This document shows, piece by piece, positions 11,680 to 24,077 of a DNA stretch of 64,000 nucleotides. Origin of the DNA: Calycina herbarum (lineage: Eukaryota > Ascomycota > Leotiomycetes > Helotiales > Pezizellaceae). The notes below the pieces were generated by a model. That model was not told the DNA's origin, did no database searches, and saw only the letters and a program-made list of their open reading frames with translations. Both the position numbers and the translations under genes were made by a program. Where the stretch lies: contig LLEY01000017.1 of the NCBI GenBank assembly GCA_001414485.1, forward strand, positions 186,001 through 250,000, in the 5' to 3' direction. Every line of letters begins with the position of its first letter. Position 1 is the stretch's first letter.

Positions 11680-13845
11680 ATGGCAGTCATGGATTTCAAG
11701 AGCATTGAAGGAGTTTCGGTTTTGGTAAGCTCTCCCTTGTTCATTTACAGTTGTTGGTGTAAACATGCTGGAATGTTTTCAATTGGACACATCACAAAGC
11801 ACTCGACACATCGCGTCTCATTTCGTGTGAAAACCTGTCAAATACATCGATTTCGTATCCCTACTTCGAAGGATCGAGGAACATCGCTCACTTGGCGGTT
11901 TAAATACTTTCGAATTAACAACAAATACCAATTTCACGTCACTAACTCGAGTTTTACATTCAGATCCTCTTTCTCATTTTCAGTCGAATAACTTGGAATC
12001 TCTACTTCCACCCATTATCAAAATATCCAGGGCCTAAACTGTTCGCCGCAAGCACTTTCGTCTCTTCCGCCTACGCAGTGCGAGGAAAACGTGCCTACAA
12101 AGTCACAGAACTCCACAACAAATATGGCCCAGTAAGAACTCCTCTCACCCCTTTCCAAAAATGGACATGCTAACCCCTACCATCAGGTCGTAAGAGTAGC
12201 CCCCAATGAGCTATCCTACGTCGCCCCCCAAGCCTGGAAAGACATCTACACTCCCTCCAAGTCCCTCGGTATACCTCAACTCCCGAAATATGTCCCCAAA
12301 ACACCTAAGAAGTTTGAAAAGAATATTCTGGTTAGTCAAGAAGAAGATGGTCAACATGCCCGACTCCGGAAACCCCTCGCACCAGGATTCAGTACCAACG
12401 AGATTCGGAATCGTGAAGGAACGATAAGTAAACATGCGAATGAATTCTTGGAGCTTTTAAGAAGAAAGGGGGATAAGGGAGAGGAGATGGATATATTGTA
12501 TTGGTTTGAGTGTTTGACTGCGGATGTAACATGTGAGATGACTTATGGTGAGCCTTTTCATGCTCTGTGAGTTTGTTTCCTTTAAACTTTCCCTTCCTCC
12601 CCTTTCCCCTCATTCTTTCCTAGACACTTTACATGGTGTAAACCTACTAATTAATTTTTGTGAAAAGTGAGAATGAGACGAGACCGGAATCAATTCACAA
12701 CGCAGACTTGATGCTGAAAGACTTCCACATCGCAATAGCATTCATGAGAGTTTGGCCATTCCTCTACATCTACATGCTTTTTCAAATATTCAGAATGTTC
12801 AAGCTCCAGAATTCTCTTAAGAAGCTCGTCAACGATAACATGGCAGCTCGTACGGAGAGACTCGCAAAGAGTGACGGCGTAGAACGCCAGAAAGATTTGT
12901 TCGTTATACAACCCACCTCCCTATTGAAACACTTCCTCTAAATTTCCAATAGTGTCGATTTCCTATCCCGAGATCTCGGAGCAGAACACACTCTCGAGCC
13001 AAGAGAAGTTGGCGGTGTGACTAGTGATTTGATGATCGCAGGAGCAGATACAGTAGCGAATGCTCTGAGTGTAAGAACCCCCTGATCTTCTCTCGAAGCT
13101 CATATCCTTCCTAACCAATTAAATCAGGGACTACTCTATCTCCTCCTCAAGAACCCAATAAAACTCCAACTCCTAACCGAAGAAATTCGCACCACCTTCG
13201 CCTCCGAAAGCGATATCACAATAACCAGCACCACCAATTTGAAATACCAAAACGCCGCAATCAGCGAATCAATGAGACTCTTCCCTGCCGGTCCCGAGAC
13301 TATAAGGAGGAAGGTTGGACCTGGTGGAAGTATGATTTGCGGAAAACATGTTCCAGAAAATGTGAGAATGAAGTCTGGTTCCTTTGAAACTTTTTTAATT
13401 CCGGTGCGAAATATACTGACAGCCGTCAACAAGACACTCGTAGGAATCTACCACTGGGCGGCAGGTCATAACAAAGCGAGCTGGCGCGAAACCGAGTCCT
13501 TCATCCCAGAACGCTGGCTAGGTGACGAAAAATTCGCTAGTGATATCTCTGGTGTTATTTCTCCCTTCCAAGCTGGACCTAGGAATTGTATTGGTCAGAA
13601 TTTGGCAATGGGGGAGATTAGGTTTGTTATGGCTAAGTTATTGTGGAAGTGAGTTTTCGTCCTTCTGTCTCGTGATTCCATTTCTTGAGAGGGAATGAAA
13701 AGCAATGAGAATAAGCTGATAGTGCGACCTTAGTTTTGACCTTGAATTGTGCAAGCAATCGGAGAATTGGATGGATATGCCTGCTTATACCGTCTCTTAT
13801 GGGAAGCCGCCTTTGATGGTAAAGTTGAAATCTGTGGTTCGATGA
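11680..13845 (+). CDS. Cytochrome P450 monooxygenase (microsomal type)
   Basis: Heme-thiolate monooxygenase, expected on the ER membrane with an NADPH-P450 reductase partner. Eight exons: 11680-11724, 11964-12131, 12187-12566, 12668-12898, 12953-13070, 13128-13361, 13434-13648 and 13734-13845. The sum is 1503 nt, giving 500 residues, the standard length. A hydrophobic N-terminal anchor (VLILFLIFS) precedes the proline hinge FHPLSKYPGP. The I-helix reads AGADTVANAL, the ExxR motif is ESMR, PERW follows, and the heme-binding loop is FQAGPRNCIG with its cysteine ligand. All key residues are intact. One 5' splice site (GTTCGT at 12899) is weak but keeps the frame. No neighbouring biosynthetic genes are present, so substrate and CYP family cannot be assigned. 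It resembles fungal P450s of specialised metabolism more than the sterol 14-demethylase. Confidence 0.93.
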
Positions 13846-15313
13846 AGGACTTGTGGCGCGTTAGAATCGTAGGTGTTCCAGGTAGTGAGCTCACCTATCG
13901 TGGAATCGACAAATCATTATACCGAATTGAAACAATTCTGTCCAGAACTCCAAGATAATTTCATTTTCAACTTCTCAGTCCAATTCACATCTATTCATCA
14001 AACCTATGCTGGATCTTCTGGCTTTAGATAATTATTATTTGAACAGTGGCACGTGGCCGATATCTTGGACATCTGGATTGCCTTTCTTTGCAAGAGAACC
14101 ACAACTATTTCCGGGTACGGAAGAAACTTCATGCAAAGCAGTAATGCCAGCATGGACTTATCTTTATTTCGAATCGTGGTTGTCAATATCATTATAAGTG
14201 GTATTGTAGTAAGCCTCAACACCATTGCGGAATATCTGACTCTACAGAGGAGTCAATATATTGCCGCACTTACTCAACGTCCCTAAGGGCCATGGTACTT
14301 TTTACCAAAGTAAACCATTTGGTGTGATGTCCACCACGAGGCCCACATTATTTCTCCTCTTCATGTTTCACCTTAGTCGCTTCTAGCCATTTGCGCCGAT
14401 TTCTGGACCAAGTGAAGCATATGGTCATCATCTTCTTTCTCCAGGAAGCTCTACTAGCTATAGAGAGAGCATTAATTGACCCAACAGTGAATCCCCTATC
14501 TCCACCCACCTCACCGCACTCAATTGCCCAGGTACCCACAAAACAAAACAAACCCCTAAAGTAGTAAATAAGCACTTTAATGTGGAAGACCTAGTATAGG
14601 ATTGATAGCTGAAAAATATAACACGGGTAATGCTGTGTTTGACCTTGGGCCACCTCGTAAGAGGAGTAGGATTTTTTGCTAAATTTTTGGTACTTGCTAG
14701 TGTGGTTTGAAGGATTTATTCGTTAGGGGGGGGGGGGGGGGGGGGAGTTTTTTAAGTTGTCAAAGTAACTTAGTTGATAACTTCGCTGACAGAGTAGCTG
14801 GTGTTTAATTCACTGTTTTATAACTGGGAATTGAATTTCATACTTGCAATTGCTAGCCGTGATGCAATGCAATAGTGTATAGAGAGTCGTGGTTTACCAT
14901 GTACTCGTTGGAGAAGAGATGTATCTGGAGCAATGGACGTGCATTGACCTGCCAACACACGACCTTTGCTTGGATCAAATGCTCGACAGCCTGAACTTGG
15001 TAAGCACTTTTTTCAAGAATTTGCTGAAGATCTAGTCGACGCCCACTAGTCCCTAGATTGATTCTCGTACAAAATGTGATCGTGAAGGATGGTCTAATGC
15101 GGGGATTTTGAACGAAACATATTCCCCAATTACTCGAACCTGCTGATCACTCCACGTAATTAATAATCTATAATCTTTTCGGGGACAGAGATGTAAGAGT
15201 CTTCTCTCGTATGCTTGCACGTTTTGTGTCCAAAATCTCAGGCACCTGCAGTGTTCAATTGTAATGTTCGGACTCTAGGAAGTTCTCATGATATCATCAA
15301 TCTTATTTGCTGA
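13846..15313. other. Intergenic with a 20-nt poly-G tract
   Basis: No supported gene between the P450 and UreF, which are convergent. An uninterrupted run of 20 G lies at 14726-14745. Small open frames at 14004-14286 and 14348-14575 have no recognisable features. Confidence 0.5.
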
Positions 15314-16401
15314 TCAGCTGTTGAAGATCCTGGAATACAACATCTCATGTCTACCGATCCAAAGATCCATGACTGGTACACTCTGACCAGCATCCTCAAT
15401 TGTAGTATTCCACTCTCGATCTATTACCCTACGAATTCCCTCCTGAACTTCGACACTTGCCAATACCTTTTGAGCATGGTATGGTCCAAAGATACTTGCT
15501 CGAACAGCAGCCGAGAGCAGAGCTTTCACATGGCTCAGCATGAAGACGTATGCTGTTTGCTGCAGACTCATTCCCAGTATGCAAGCAATTGCCCCAAATA
15601 GCGGGCCTATGTGGGCAGATGCCGTAGGCAAATCATTCGTCGCAATAGGCGATGTAGCGCGAAGGAGAATCGCAAATTCTTTCAACACACTAACCGCCTC
15701 TTTTGAAGTCCCAGCTGGAAGCGCACTCGCAAAGGAACGATCCCATATCGAAAGCAGAGCTCTGCCCTGAGCTACCGATGCCCTCCTCCCAACCGTACAC
15801 ATTATAGCCGCATCCAAAGTATCATCAAGCTCTATCAGATCAATTGGATTCCGATATGCAGCCAGGACGAATGGCAACGTAGTCGAGGCATATGAACTGA
15901 GGGAGAATTCGAGAAAGACGGGGAAAGAGGACTTCGGACGGGTATGCGCAAGATAGGATTCTAGTCCACTGCTGAATGCGAAGGAACCCAAAGGGAGCGC
16001 CGAGTCCGATAGGAGGAGTAGGAAATGTTGCGATGCTGCTGCTAATGGTCCTTTTAAAAAGTGTTAGCATACAACGTAATTTAGGACGAGATTGGAATCC
16101 CTTAAATACCTTCATTTGCTGCAAGTAGCTTCGGGGCGTTGGGATGCAGATTGCTATTCAATCGTGCCTTGGCATCTTGGAGACGCTTCTCGAGGAAAGC
16201 AATCTCATCTTGGATGCTTTGTGACTGCTGAGAGTCGGAATTGGAGGTCATCGAGAAATCATATTCTGCGATACGAGATAGCAGATGATCTTGGTTATCT
16301 TCCCCAAGATACACGCCGCAGCCGCGCAGATCAATAGTGGAGAAGGAAAGTTGCTTGGAGCCGTAAACGAGGCGAGGCGTTCTTCCCTCCCGTCGAGGCA
16401 C
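15314..16401 (-). CDS. ureF: Urease accessory protein UreF
   Basis: UreF family, which with UreD and UreG delivers nickel to apo-urease in the cytosol. Two exons: 16251 (or 16401) to 16110, and 16050-15314, split by a 59-nt intron. The first start (MTSNSDSQQ at 16251) gives 292 residues; the upstream ATG at 16401 gives 342. Both are in frame. The lower start is preferred because the extra 50 residues look like leader. The diagnostic UreF N-terminal block is present: LLLSDSALPLGSFAFSSGLE. A short coiled-coil-like segment (IQDEIAFLEKRLQDAKARL) precedes it, as in other fungal UreF proteins. The helical body and C-terminal Arg/Trp-containing tail are intact. No other urease gene is in the window, which is normal for fungi, where these genes are dispersed. 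Confidence 0.9.
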
Positions 16402-17591
16402 CCCTCAAGGCACGCCAACCAACATCATTCAATTCTCTTGCCAACGACAACAACAGTAATCGATTATCTGCCACACAAAGCAAAGTCGCACCAAAGTCGC
16501 ACCAAAGTCGGCCAACTGCCGTTCACGTTTCGTTTCGTAGCAGAGTGACTATCAACCACTCATTTACATACCAACACCAAGTACCAAGGACATCGAAAGC
16601 TTGGTTTGAGCCTCTCCGCCGGGCTGAGTTCCGAAATACTGCGCATCGCGGTTGGCTAATTGGAGTTTGAAGGATCGTATTGCGCTGCAAGTTAGACCCC
16701 GATGACCACTAAGAGCTCTTCTTGGAGCAGATCTTGAGGTTTGGGGGCAGGGCTGTGGATCCCAACCAGTCCTTCCGTACTAGTACTACGTACAATTCTC
16801 ACTTTTCATGTCATTTGTGTCCACACTCTGCTTCTTTCCTTGTTTCCTTACCCATTTTCAACTTCTGCAGCACGACGTATTCTGAACTTTCTTCAAAGTA
16901 AGATCGGGGCAATTTTAAAGGCCAAGAAATCTTTATGTGGTTAGTTCTACAGGTATTTTGGTAATACTTAGGCAACAACACCATGAAAAACTTCCTGCCT
17001 TCCCCAACAGTGGATAAATAGCAGACCACCTGGAGATATCACACCAGTGTGTGTCACTCCAAATGTAACATTCCCTGCCCCCAAGACAAGATTTTCCTAC
17101 CAAATCAGGAGCTGAACGATCGTCCACGAAGTGGAAAGTCCTTGATTTATGAAACGCTGTGCCCTCACCCTGCCGCTGCTCTGCCGCCGCAAGGCTGGAG
17201 TCTTGGTCGTTGGAGTTCACTGCCTCCCAACATTGACGTGAAGATGCAGCACTTCTGATTGGTCCCAAAGTAGGTCAACTGGGGTGTTGCTGCCTTGCTC
17301 GTTGCAATTTGAGTCTGGAGATGGGGAGCACAGCCTAGAGATCCTCTTCTGTTACTGGCACTGTGTTGATTTTACCTAAAGATATGGGAGGAGCTGTGAG
17401 TCAACCCTGTTGTTTGACCGCTGCCATGTTGGAAGGTTATAATACCATCGACTCCCACTCGTTTCTCTTCCTTTCCTGAAAGTAGTTCAAGTATCCTCGT
17501 CCTACAACGCTTCTCTCAAATCCTTGCCTTCAGACCTGAGGCTATTTTATATTTACATCCGTACGGCCTTTGTCCTTAATACACATTCATC
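16402..17591. other. Divergent intergenic region between UreF and MARVEL-like gene
   Basis: No gene recognised. The region should contain promoters for both flanking divergent genes. A short tandem duplication of CACCAAAGTCG occurs near 16487-16510, just upstream of UreF. Confidence 0.4.
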
Positions 17592-18264
17592 ATGATCATC
17601 ACACTCGCAGCCCGAGTTTTACAAGTGAGTTCTCTATCATGTTATTCTAAAAAATTATAACTAACACCATACTTTTCAGCTCATCTTCGCCGCCATCGTC
17701 TTAGGGCTCTCTGTCTCCCTCCTCACCGGTTTCGGTCGCTTGGATTCTCGAGAAGGGAGCGGCAAAGACAAGATGCCAGAAAGCGCATTGATAACGTACG
17801 GAGCATTCTGTGGTGCACTCGGATTCTTAATAGGAGCGATCGGCATTGTAGCCTGCTTCATTGAATCAATTCAAGGCATCATAATCCTCGGTCTTGACGG
17901 TCTAGCAGCATTTTTCTTCGCTGCAGGTGGAATTGTAAGCCTTCCCAACTCCTCATCCCTCATCAATATGTTCCAACTTTCTTGATTTTAGGCATTTGCA
18001 GTAAAGACTGGAGTGGGAAGTTGTTCCGACGACAGACTTAGAGATGATACATATTTGCGTCGGCATCTCAATCTTTTCCGCTATTCCATCTACAAATATT
18101 CCTCAGAGAGTTCTGAAAGCGCAGCTGCCAATGATCTCATGGGTCGTTGTCGGATGGTACAGGCCGATACTGCCTTTCTCTGGTTCATGTTCGGTATGGT
18201 TGCTGTGACTGTGGCTCTCGGTATCTTTGGCAAGTCTGGAAAGCGAGGTGGAGCAATGGTTTAA
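17592..18264 (+). CDS. MARVEL-like four-span membrane protein
   Basis: Three exons: 17592-17624, 17680-17934 and 17992-18264, summing to 561 nt and 186 residues. The tiny first exon encodes MIITLAARVLQ and ends on a GTGAGT donor. Four hydrophobic segments are visible: about residues 3-26 (VLQLIFAAIVLGLSVSL), 50-75 (YGAFCGALGFLIGAIGIVAC), 78-102 (GIIILGLDGLAAFFFAAGGI) and 160-180 (FLWFMFGMVAVTVALGIF). A cysteine-bearing loop lies between the third and fourth. This order and the short cytosolic ends fit the fungal MARVEL/Nce102-like family, associated with plasma-membrane microdomains. Assignment rests on topology and general resemblance, so the exact role is inferred. Confidence 0.75.
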
Positions 18265-19604
18265 TTTTCTAAATTCGAAGGAAAAGGGGCGATGAGAAGT
18301 AGTTTGGAGTCAAGGATATTGGGATCAAGGACTTTATCGATCGGTATTGGGCATTAGATGCAAGAATACAACAACGTTCGTTCCTGTTGGAAGTTGGGAT
18401 ATAGTGGCCAACTGAAGTTATCAGGATTTCAAACATTTGATGTCCTGATATTATAATGAACATGACTATTAAAAGACACATTATTGTCCTCGACTTCTCG
18501 CGTATTGAGTCGTGATTTTCCCTTTCTACTTTTCGCAACTTTTTAGATGGCATTCCAACCCTTAATCTCTCACTTCACAATCTATTCATATCCCCCACCC
18601 TGATCACACTTCAAATAGCCCTCCCCCCCTCCAAATCCAATAAAACGACCTCTCTCATCTCGACGTTTACACATTTCTTATCATGGTTCTACTTTAGATC
18701 ACAATCGAACGATGCCGCAAGAATTCATGGTTGTCTTACGCTCAAAACAGGTAGGCTCTTTTCGCACTTCTTACGAAGTATTGACGTTAGTCTCAATTCC
18801 CATTTCCTGTCAACATTTTAGTTGTAATTTCCAAATCGACTTTTCGGTGACCAGAGTAAGCATTACAAACCACTGTACAGCCAGTCAATTTAGACTGCAG
18901 CCCGTCGTGTAGAACTCACGATGAAAGGACGTCGATTCACTTTAAAAAAATAGTGGTATTTGATGACCAGAATATGTCTTCATTGTCGACTTGAAGTTTC
19001 ATCGCGTTGTGTGGAAAGCAATTAAATCAGAGGGGATAGCATAATTCGTAACCAGAAAGATGCATCTATCCAATTGTTAAACAGCAGTGTCTCGTGTAAG
19101 AAAGAGAATTCATGGCGGATACGTCAAGGCAATGTCCAAGAATGAGCATATTTCATGACTAGAAGTGTTCTTCAATTTCTCCATCCTAACTTGAGTCTGT
19201 TGGGTATGGGTTGTTCTGGCTCAAGAATTTCCTCGTCGGTAAAATTTTAAAGACAGTGTATATTCTGACAAAAAGTAATCTGCTTGGTCCTTGCATACTT
19301 CCCACCACCTCCCGCAGCGTCTCGAGGCGAGCATAATCATTGATTTACTACTTCGCTAGTGCTAAAATTAGCTACCAGGTCCTCTGCTCATTTGCAATGA
19401 CTGCATACCTCTGCTAGCGTTGTTCTCAACTCAAGAGGCCGTCATAACTGACCGAAGAGGGCTTGGGCGAGCTCCTAGTTCTTTCCCAACCTTTAATGTA
19501 GGCTGCTTCGGGATCTGCTGCACGGCGCGAGGGCTGGGTGACAGACTTTGACTTGACGGGACTTCTGGAGTTGGTTCCTCGCTCATTGCGAGGGCATCAA
19601 ACTG
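18265..19604. other. Intergenic, no gene recognised
   Basis: The region lies between the 3' ends of the MARVEL-like gene and eRF1, which are convergent. Only short open frames are present, without splice sites or domains. A CT-rich stretch lies at 18595-18660. Confidence 0.5.
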
Positions 19605-21074
19605 TCAATCTGAAGGGTGTCAGTATTTGTCTCGGCAAGAAAAAATAATGGGAAATAGAGGGAACGTACCGTCGTAGTAATCATCATCGTCATCGACTTC
19701 GGCCAATTGCTCAAAGTTGACCTTGTATCGGAGAAGACCTCCAATTCCTCCGAACCCCTTGACGAACTGGTTGCCTTCACTGGAACGGTCGGAGACAAAC
19801 TCAAGGGTGGCACCAAAGTCTTTGTACTTCTCAGCAATCCACTCGAGGAAAGATTCCTGGGTAACGACTTCCATTTCCTGTCCAGTTTCCTTGTCCATGA
19901 ATTGCTCGCGGTTGGCAGCCTCGGATTGCTTGGTGGTATGGAGAACAATGATCGTTCCATTGACATCCTTGAGAGTCCATCGGTTGATTTCGAGATTCTC
20001 AAAAACAATCAAGACTTCCACGGCACCCAATTCAAGGGCCTTCAACGTATCTTCGACACCATAGCATACTCGGCCAGTATCTTGACTGATTTCGTCAAAG
20101 TACTTTCCAATAAGTTTCTTCTCCTGAATGAACTTGACGTTGCTTAAGGTTTCAGCGGAAAGTTCGATTGCTTGGTTGAAACCGTTCTCTCCACCATATG
20201 ATACATCGACAACCTTGATAACCTTGGTTTGAAGACGATTATCGAAAAGATCGGACTGGTTCAAATCGTTTTTGAAATCTGCTGAACCAGCAAGAATAAT
20301 ACCGGCCACGTTGACCTTGTCAGCAGTGATAAAATTTTGCACTGCCAACTCAGCAACCTTTCGGACATAATTGTGACGCTTTTCCTCACGAAGACGGGCG
20401 AAACGAAGGGCAGACTGTCCACCACGACCGTGCTTCTTGGGGAGGTCGACTGAGAATTTGTGGACAACGTCGCGGGTGTTTCCACTGAGGGTTCCGAAAA
20501 GCGCTCCGTTACCATCCATAATAATAAATCCAAATTTCTGATCCGACTCCAGAAGTTCGGCGAGAGCCTCGGTATGGAATTTGTTGTCGCAAAGGTATAG
20601 GGAGGTATTAATCGGCTTGAAAGGCTCGAAATCGATGTTGACCTTCCTTTCCTTGCCCTCGGAGGTCAAAATTTCACCACAGTAAACGACCAAGCCATTC
20701 GTTGGCACCTTGTTGTAGAGTTTGAGTCTTTGTTGGGTAGAAGTGATGGCAGAGAGGACGGATTGTCGATTGACACGGGATTTGATATTGGAGGCAGTAC
20801 CCTACTATGGTCAGCAGGTGAACTCTGCAGAGGGGAGAGTTGTACGTACGTATTCTTCTGCCAACATCTTCGCTGCTCGTGAGACTTGATCCTTTGGGGC
20901 TGGAGAAATAGTTAGCAGGCAGCGCAAACAGCAGAGGCTGGGAGGGCACTCACGGATAATCAGCGAAATCATGGAGGTTCCATTTCCTCTGGCAGCCTCA
21001 AGACGCTTGATGAGCTTCTTGACCTTCCAGATCTCGATGTTCTTCTCGGCCTCATTGGCTTGGGCGTCACTCAT
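19605..21074 (-). CDS. sup45: Eukaryotic peptide chain release factor 1 (eRF1)
   Basis: Decodes all three stop codons and triggers peptidyl-tRNA hydrolysis, working with the GTPase eRF3. Four exons: 21074-20954, 20899-20850, 20801-19670 and 19609-19605. The sum is 1308 nt, giving 435 residues, the family length. Stop-codon recognition elements are intact: GTS at 32-34, NIKS at 62-65 and YLCDNKF at 126-132. The catalytic GGQ loop (GRGGQ) ends at residue 186. The C-terminus is the usual acidic tail (DDDDYYDD); its last codon and stop come from a 5-nt coding remnant after a 60-nt intron. The start is the first ATG in frame with the conserved [21 protein letters not shown] leader. Single-copy housekeeping gene; very confident. 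Confidence 0.98.
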
Positions 21075-22521
21075 GTTGGCGGTTGCAGACGCTTCAAGGC
21101 CTTGATAACTTGAGGGGTCGTATGCGCGATACGATATCGAATCCGAAAAACGCACAACCAAATGGGGGGCTCCTTTTTCTTTGTCTGGGTGTGTGAGATT
21201 TTGAGCCCTGGTCAGGTTTAAATGGAATGTGTATGTAATGTCACGTGTTAGCACTAAAATTAGCGGGGTATGGTAGTCTTTTTTATTATGACGACTGAAA
21301 TATTATTTCTTAAATAAACATCAGCCCCAGCCGATTTCTCTCTGGATTTGATACTAAGCTAGGCCTATGTAAGGTGAGATAATAATGCCAATATTCTGCG
21401 GTGACTAACAAATGAATACAATCTGACTAGCTCTGACATAATTGTCGTCAAGCAGGTACAAGCTGTTGCCAGTTTTTCCAAGATTGTGACTTCATAAACA
21501 TTCCCTTTAGGCCGATTGAGTCACTCATTATTTCGCCTGATTGGTTCAATTGTGAACCTTTGTACATGTCACTTCTTGAGAACTCAGCTCTCAGATCAGA
21601 CACTTATCAAGCCTGACAGGCTCTCTTCTATTCCAAGATTGATATTTGATTTGAGCTGATTCAAAGCTGGGGTTGCTGCACATTTCAGTGCATTGCTTGG
21701 CGCACATCTCATCTGAGCATCAGACCATGTTTTTCCAAAGGTTTAGAAGACCCAACTTAGAAGAGATTCAAGATAAACAATCCAATTCTAGAATTATTCG
21801 AAAGACGAGATCAATTAAAAGAATCGAGAAATCAAGTACAACCTCCTTAAGGAAAGCTCCCCCCCGCGTTACGCTTTCAACGACAGAAATCATCTATATC
21901 GAAGGGAACCCGAGGGGGGGTCATACTCTCTGGAAAATGGTCCGTGCCTCCTAGCGGGTCAAGGTCGAGTCTCTCGCCGCTAAGAGGGAAGGAGCTCCCA
22001 TGGTGTCTGGCCGAAGTTCAAGTTGAGCTCGAAAGAGAAGGAACGACCTTTTTGGTGGACTTCCCCACTCGAACTCAACAGACGGGACCAAGGCTACCTA
22101 GACCCTCAAGTCGCTTTTACGGATGGCGAGACGAAGAAACCCGAGCCCTCAACAGGTTTCAGCGCTCGACATTCCTTCCCTTAAAGTACAGCAGGTGTGC
22201 GCTGAGCAAAGACCAAAGCTCTTACAATCAAGGTGCGACAGGAGGCCAAGTGGCAGCCTTTTAATAGCATCAAAGCTTGGAATGCATGGCACCATTCATC
22301 TCATTACGCTTCAAGATTGTCACTTAAAGATTGTGTCTTCAGATCGACATTGTCCTCAAGCCGTCAATATGGTTGCAAAATCTTCAAGTTGCTACAAAGC
22401 AGTAATACCCCCAGTTTTTATCAATTGAAACAACTATCTTTTGACATGAACAAGAGTCATAACTCCCTATATCATATGCACTGAATCATTACCCGGCCTC
22501 TTACAGCTATTTTCTGAATTA
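21075..22521. other. Intergenic; contains an unexplained GC-richer block
   Basis: No supported gene. From about 21850 to 22230 the base composition turns GC- and purine-rich, unlike the AT-rich flanks, with C7 and G7 runs near 21861 and 21915. Open frames here (21944-22264 and 22123-22428, plus) have no domain I recognise. Confidence 0.4.
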
Positions 22522-24077
22522 TCACCCACCAGCACCATTTCTTCCCTGCACATTCCCCAAAAATGTCATGAGAACAGCACAGTACCTACCAACAATCAAT
22601 TAGCTTACAATTAGTTGAATTCCTTGGATCGTAAAGGCCACCATTTGCAGAAAGTCAGTCACTTACGTGCAAGTGCCCACAAACATACCCTCAACCCTCG
22701 CCCCCGTAAATAGGGATAGCAAAATTCCAAATGCAAAAACAAATATCAGCACCATCCCTGCTATCAAACCATCACTCAACTCTGTCAAGTATAGAAGGAA
22801 GATTGGGATCAATAGTATCGCTGCTGCTACACCGACCGAAAGGAGTTTGGCGACGAAAGCAGTCCTCGTGCGAGAGAACATGTAGACTCTGTTGTCACTT
22901 GTGTCGTCGAGTGATCGATCTTTACCTAGCAGTATCTATACCGTGTAAGTTTTGTTTTTTACTGGCAAATGACAAGATAAGCAGGCATTGTCTGTGAGTA
23001 CCTGCTTTTACCTTCGTATATCTTACGAAGCGGTCCAAATAATTGTTCGAGAAGATCTCTGAGAATCAGAAATTGATTCTCTCAAGTCTTCTAGAACAAT
23101 GTGTACAGTTGTTCGTGATATACTCCAAGTAATGAGTAATAGGGTGTTCGTAGGGCAATTTTCATTTCTTACCTGAAAAATTCTTGACTCTGGCCAGCGA
23201 TTCAGAACTCTTTCGATGATCTCATCAAATCCATTGCTTTTAGGATCAGCCACGGAGGAAACAAAATCTTCGCTGTCAAACAGAAAATCGTATTGTCCAC
23301 CGTCAAGCGGCTTGCACCCTATTATCCAATTCAACAGGCTTTGGTAGTGTCGAGTCTGTGGTGATGCAAGAGCACGAAGTCCTCGGTCTTTCAGTAGTAG
23401 GTCATCTACATATTGTTATTCACTGCCATTCATGTCGTTTTTCTAAAACCATGAGGTCTTCTGGGAGCTTACCATAGACTAAGATTTTATTTTGCAGTTT
23501 CTCCACCAAATCCTTCTGCGTCCTATCCCACCCCTCCACCCACTCGTTCCGTCGTAATCGATATAGCATCCCTTCTTTCTCATTAGAGTCCGAAATATCG
23601 AGTTCATCCAACTCTTTGATGATACTCGTTATCTCGCATTGCAGATGCATGAGTAATCTGCAGTGTGCAGTACCAAAACGTCGAAATATTGCTAGATCTG
23701 AGGAACTGTCTTGAAAAGCTGCTAGGCGTGGGAAACCTTGTGGGTAGCTTTCGACTAGAGGAAATCAGAGGTGTGCTTCTCAGGAAAGGGATGATTTGCT
23801 GGTAAAGGTTTGAGAAAATCAGCTTACAGTGACGGGGGATATCCGAACACTTGCCCCCATTTTTCGCCTTTTCCAGGGAAGAATTGGTTCTTGCTGAGCT
23901 TGCTGTCAAAGTTCCATCCGTTGAGAAGTCTGTCATCCCAGTTGTTGTAGGAATCTTGATGGGGCTAGGCTGCTCAGCCTTTCCTGAAATGCAACTCCCA
24001 TTTTCTGCTGAATCAATGCTTGTAGCGAAAGACCCTTCAACCATAAGGATGTCCATCTGGGAGATTAAAACATACAA
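22522..24077 (-). CDS. DUF6594 fungal membrane protein
   Basis: Fungal-specific DUF6594 family, of unknown function, usually with C-terminal membrane spans. Exons: 24077 (or ATG 24056) to 23828, 23754-23473, 23405-23173, about 23078-23012, 22925-22667 and 22585-22522. With this model the frame is continuous and gives 384 (or 377) residues. The signature N-terminal block reads YPQGFPRLAAFQ followed by LAIFRRFGTAHCRLL. DLLLKDRGLRAL and a Trp-rich middle follow. Two hydrophobic segments (VAAAILLIPIFLLYLTEL and IAGMVLIFVFAFGILLSLF) precede the terminal TYCAVLMTFLGN, which needs the last intron (22666-22586) to be removed. The fourth intron is uncertain: it overlaps a foldback repeat and only an AG at 23080-23079 restores the frame. 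The family is clear; that junction is not. Confidence 0.82.
23035..23150. repeat. Foldback repeat, copy A (within DUF6594 gene)
   Basis: The stem AATTGTTCGAGAAGA at 23041-23055 pairs with TCTTCTAGAACAAT at 23087-23100. It is followed by a tail sharing the element AAGTAAT with other copies. It covers exon 4's upstream part and most of the fourth intron of the host gene. Confidence 0.6.

Noticed and set aside
11680..13845. P450 as part of a secondary-metabolite cluster
   Set aside because: No PKS, NRPS, terpene synthase, transporter or cluster regulator nearby; neighbours are a pseudogene and UreF.
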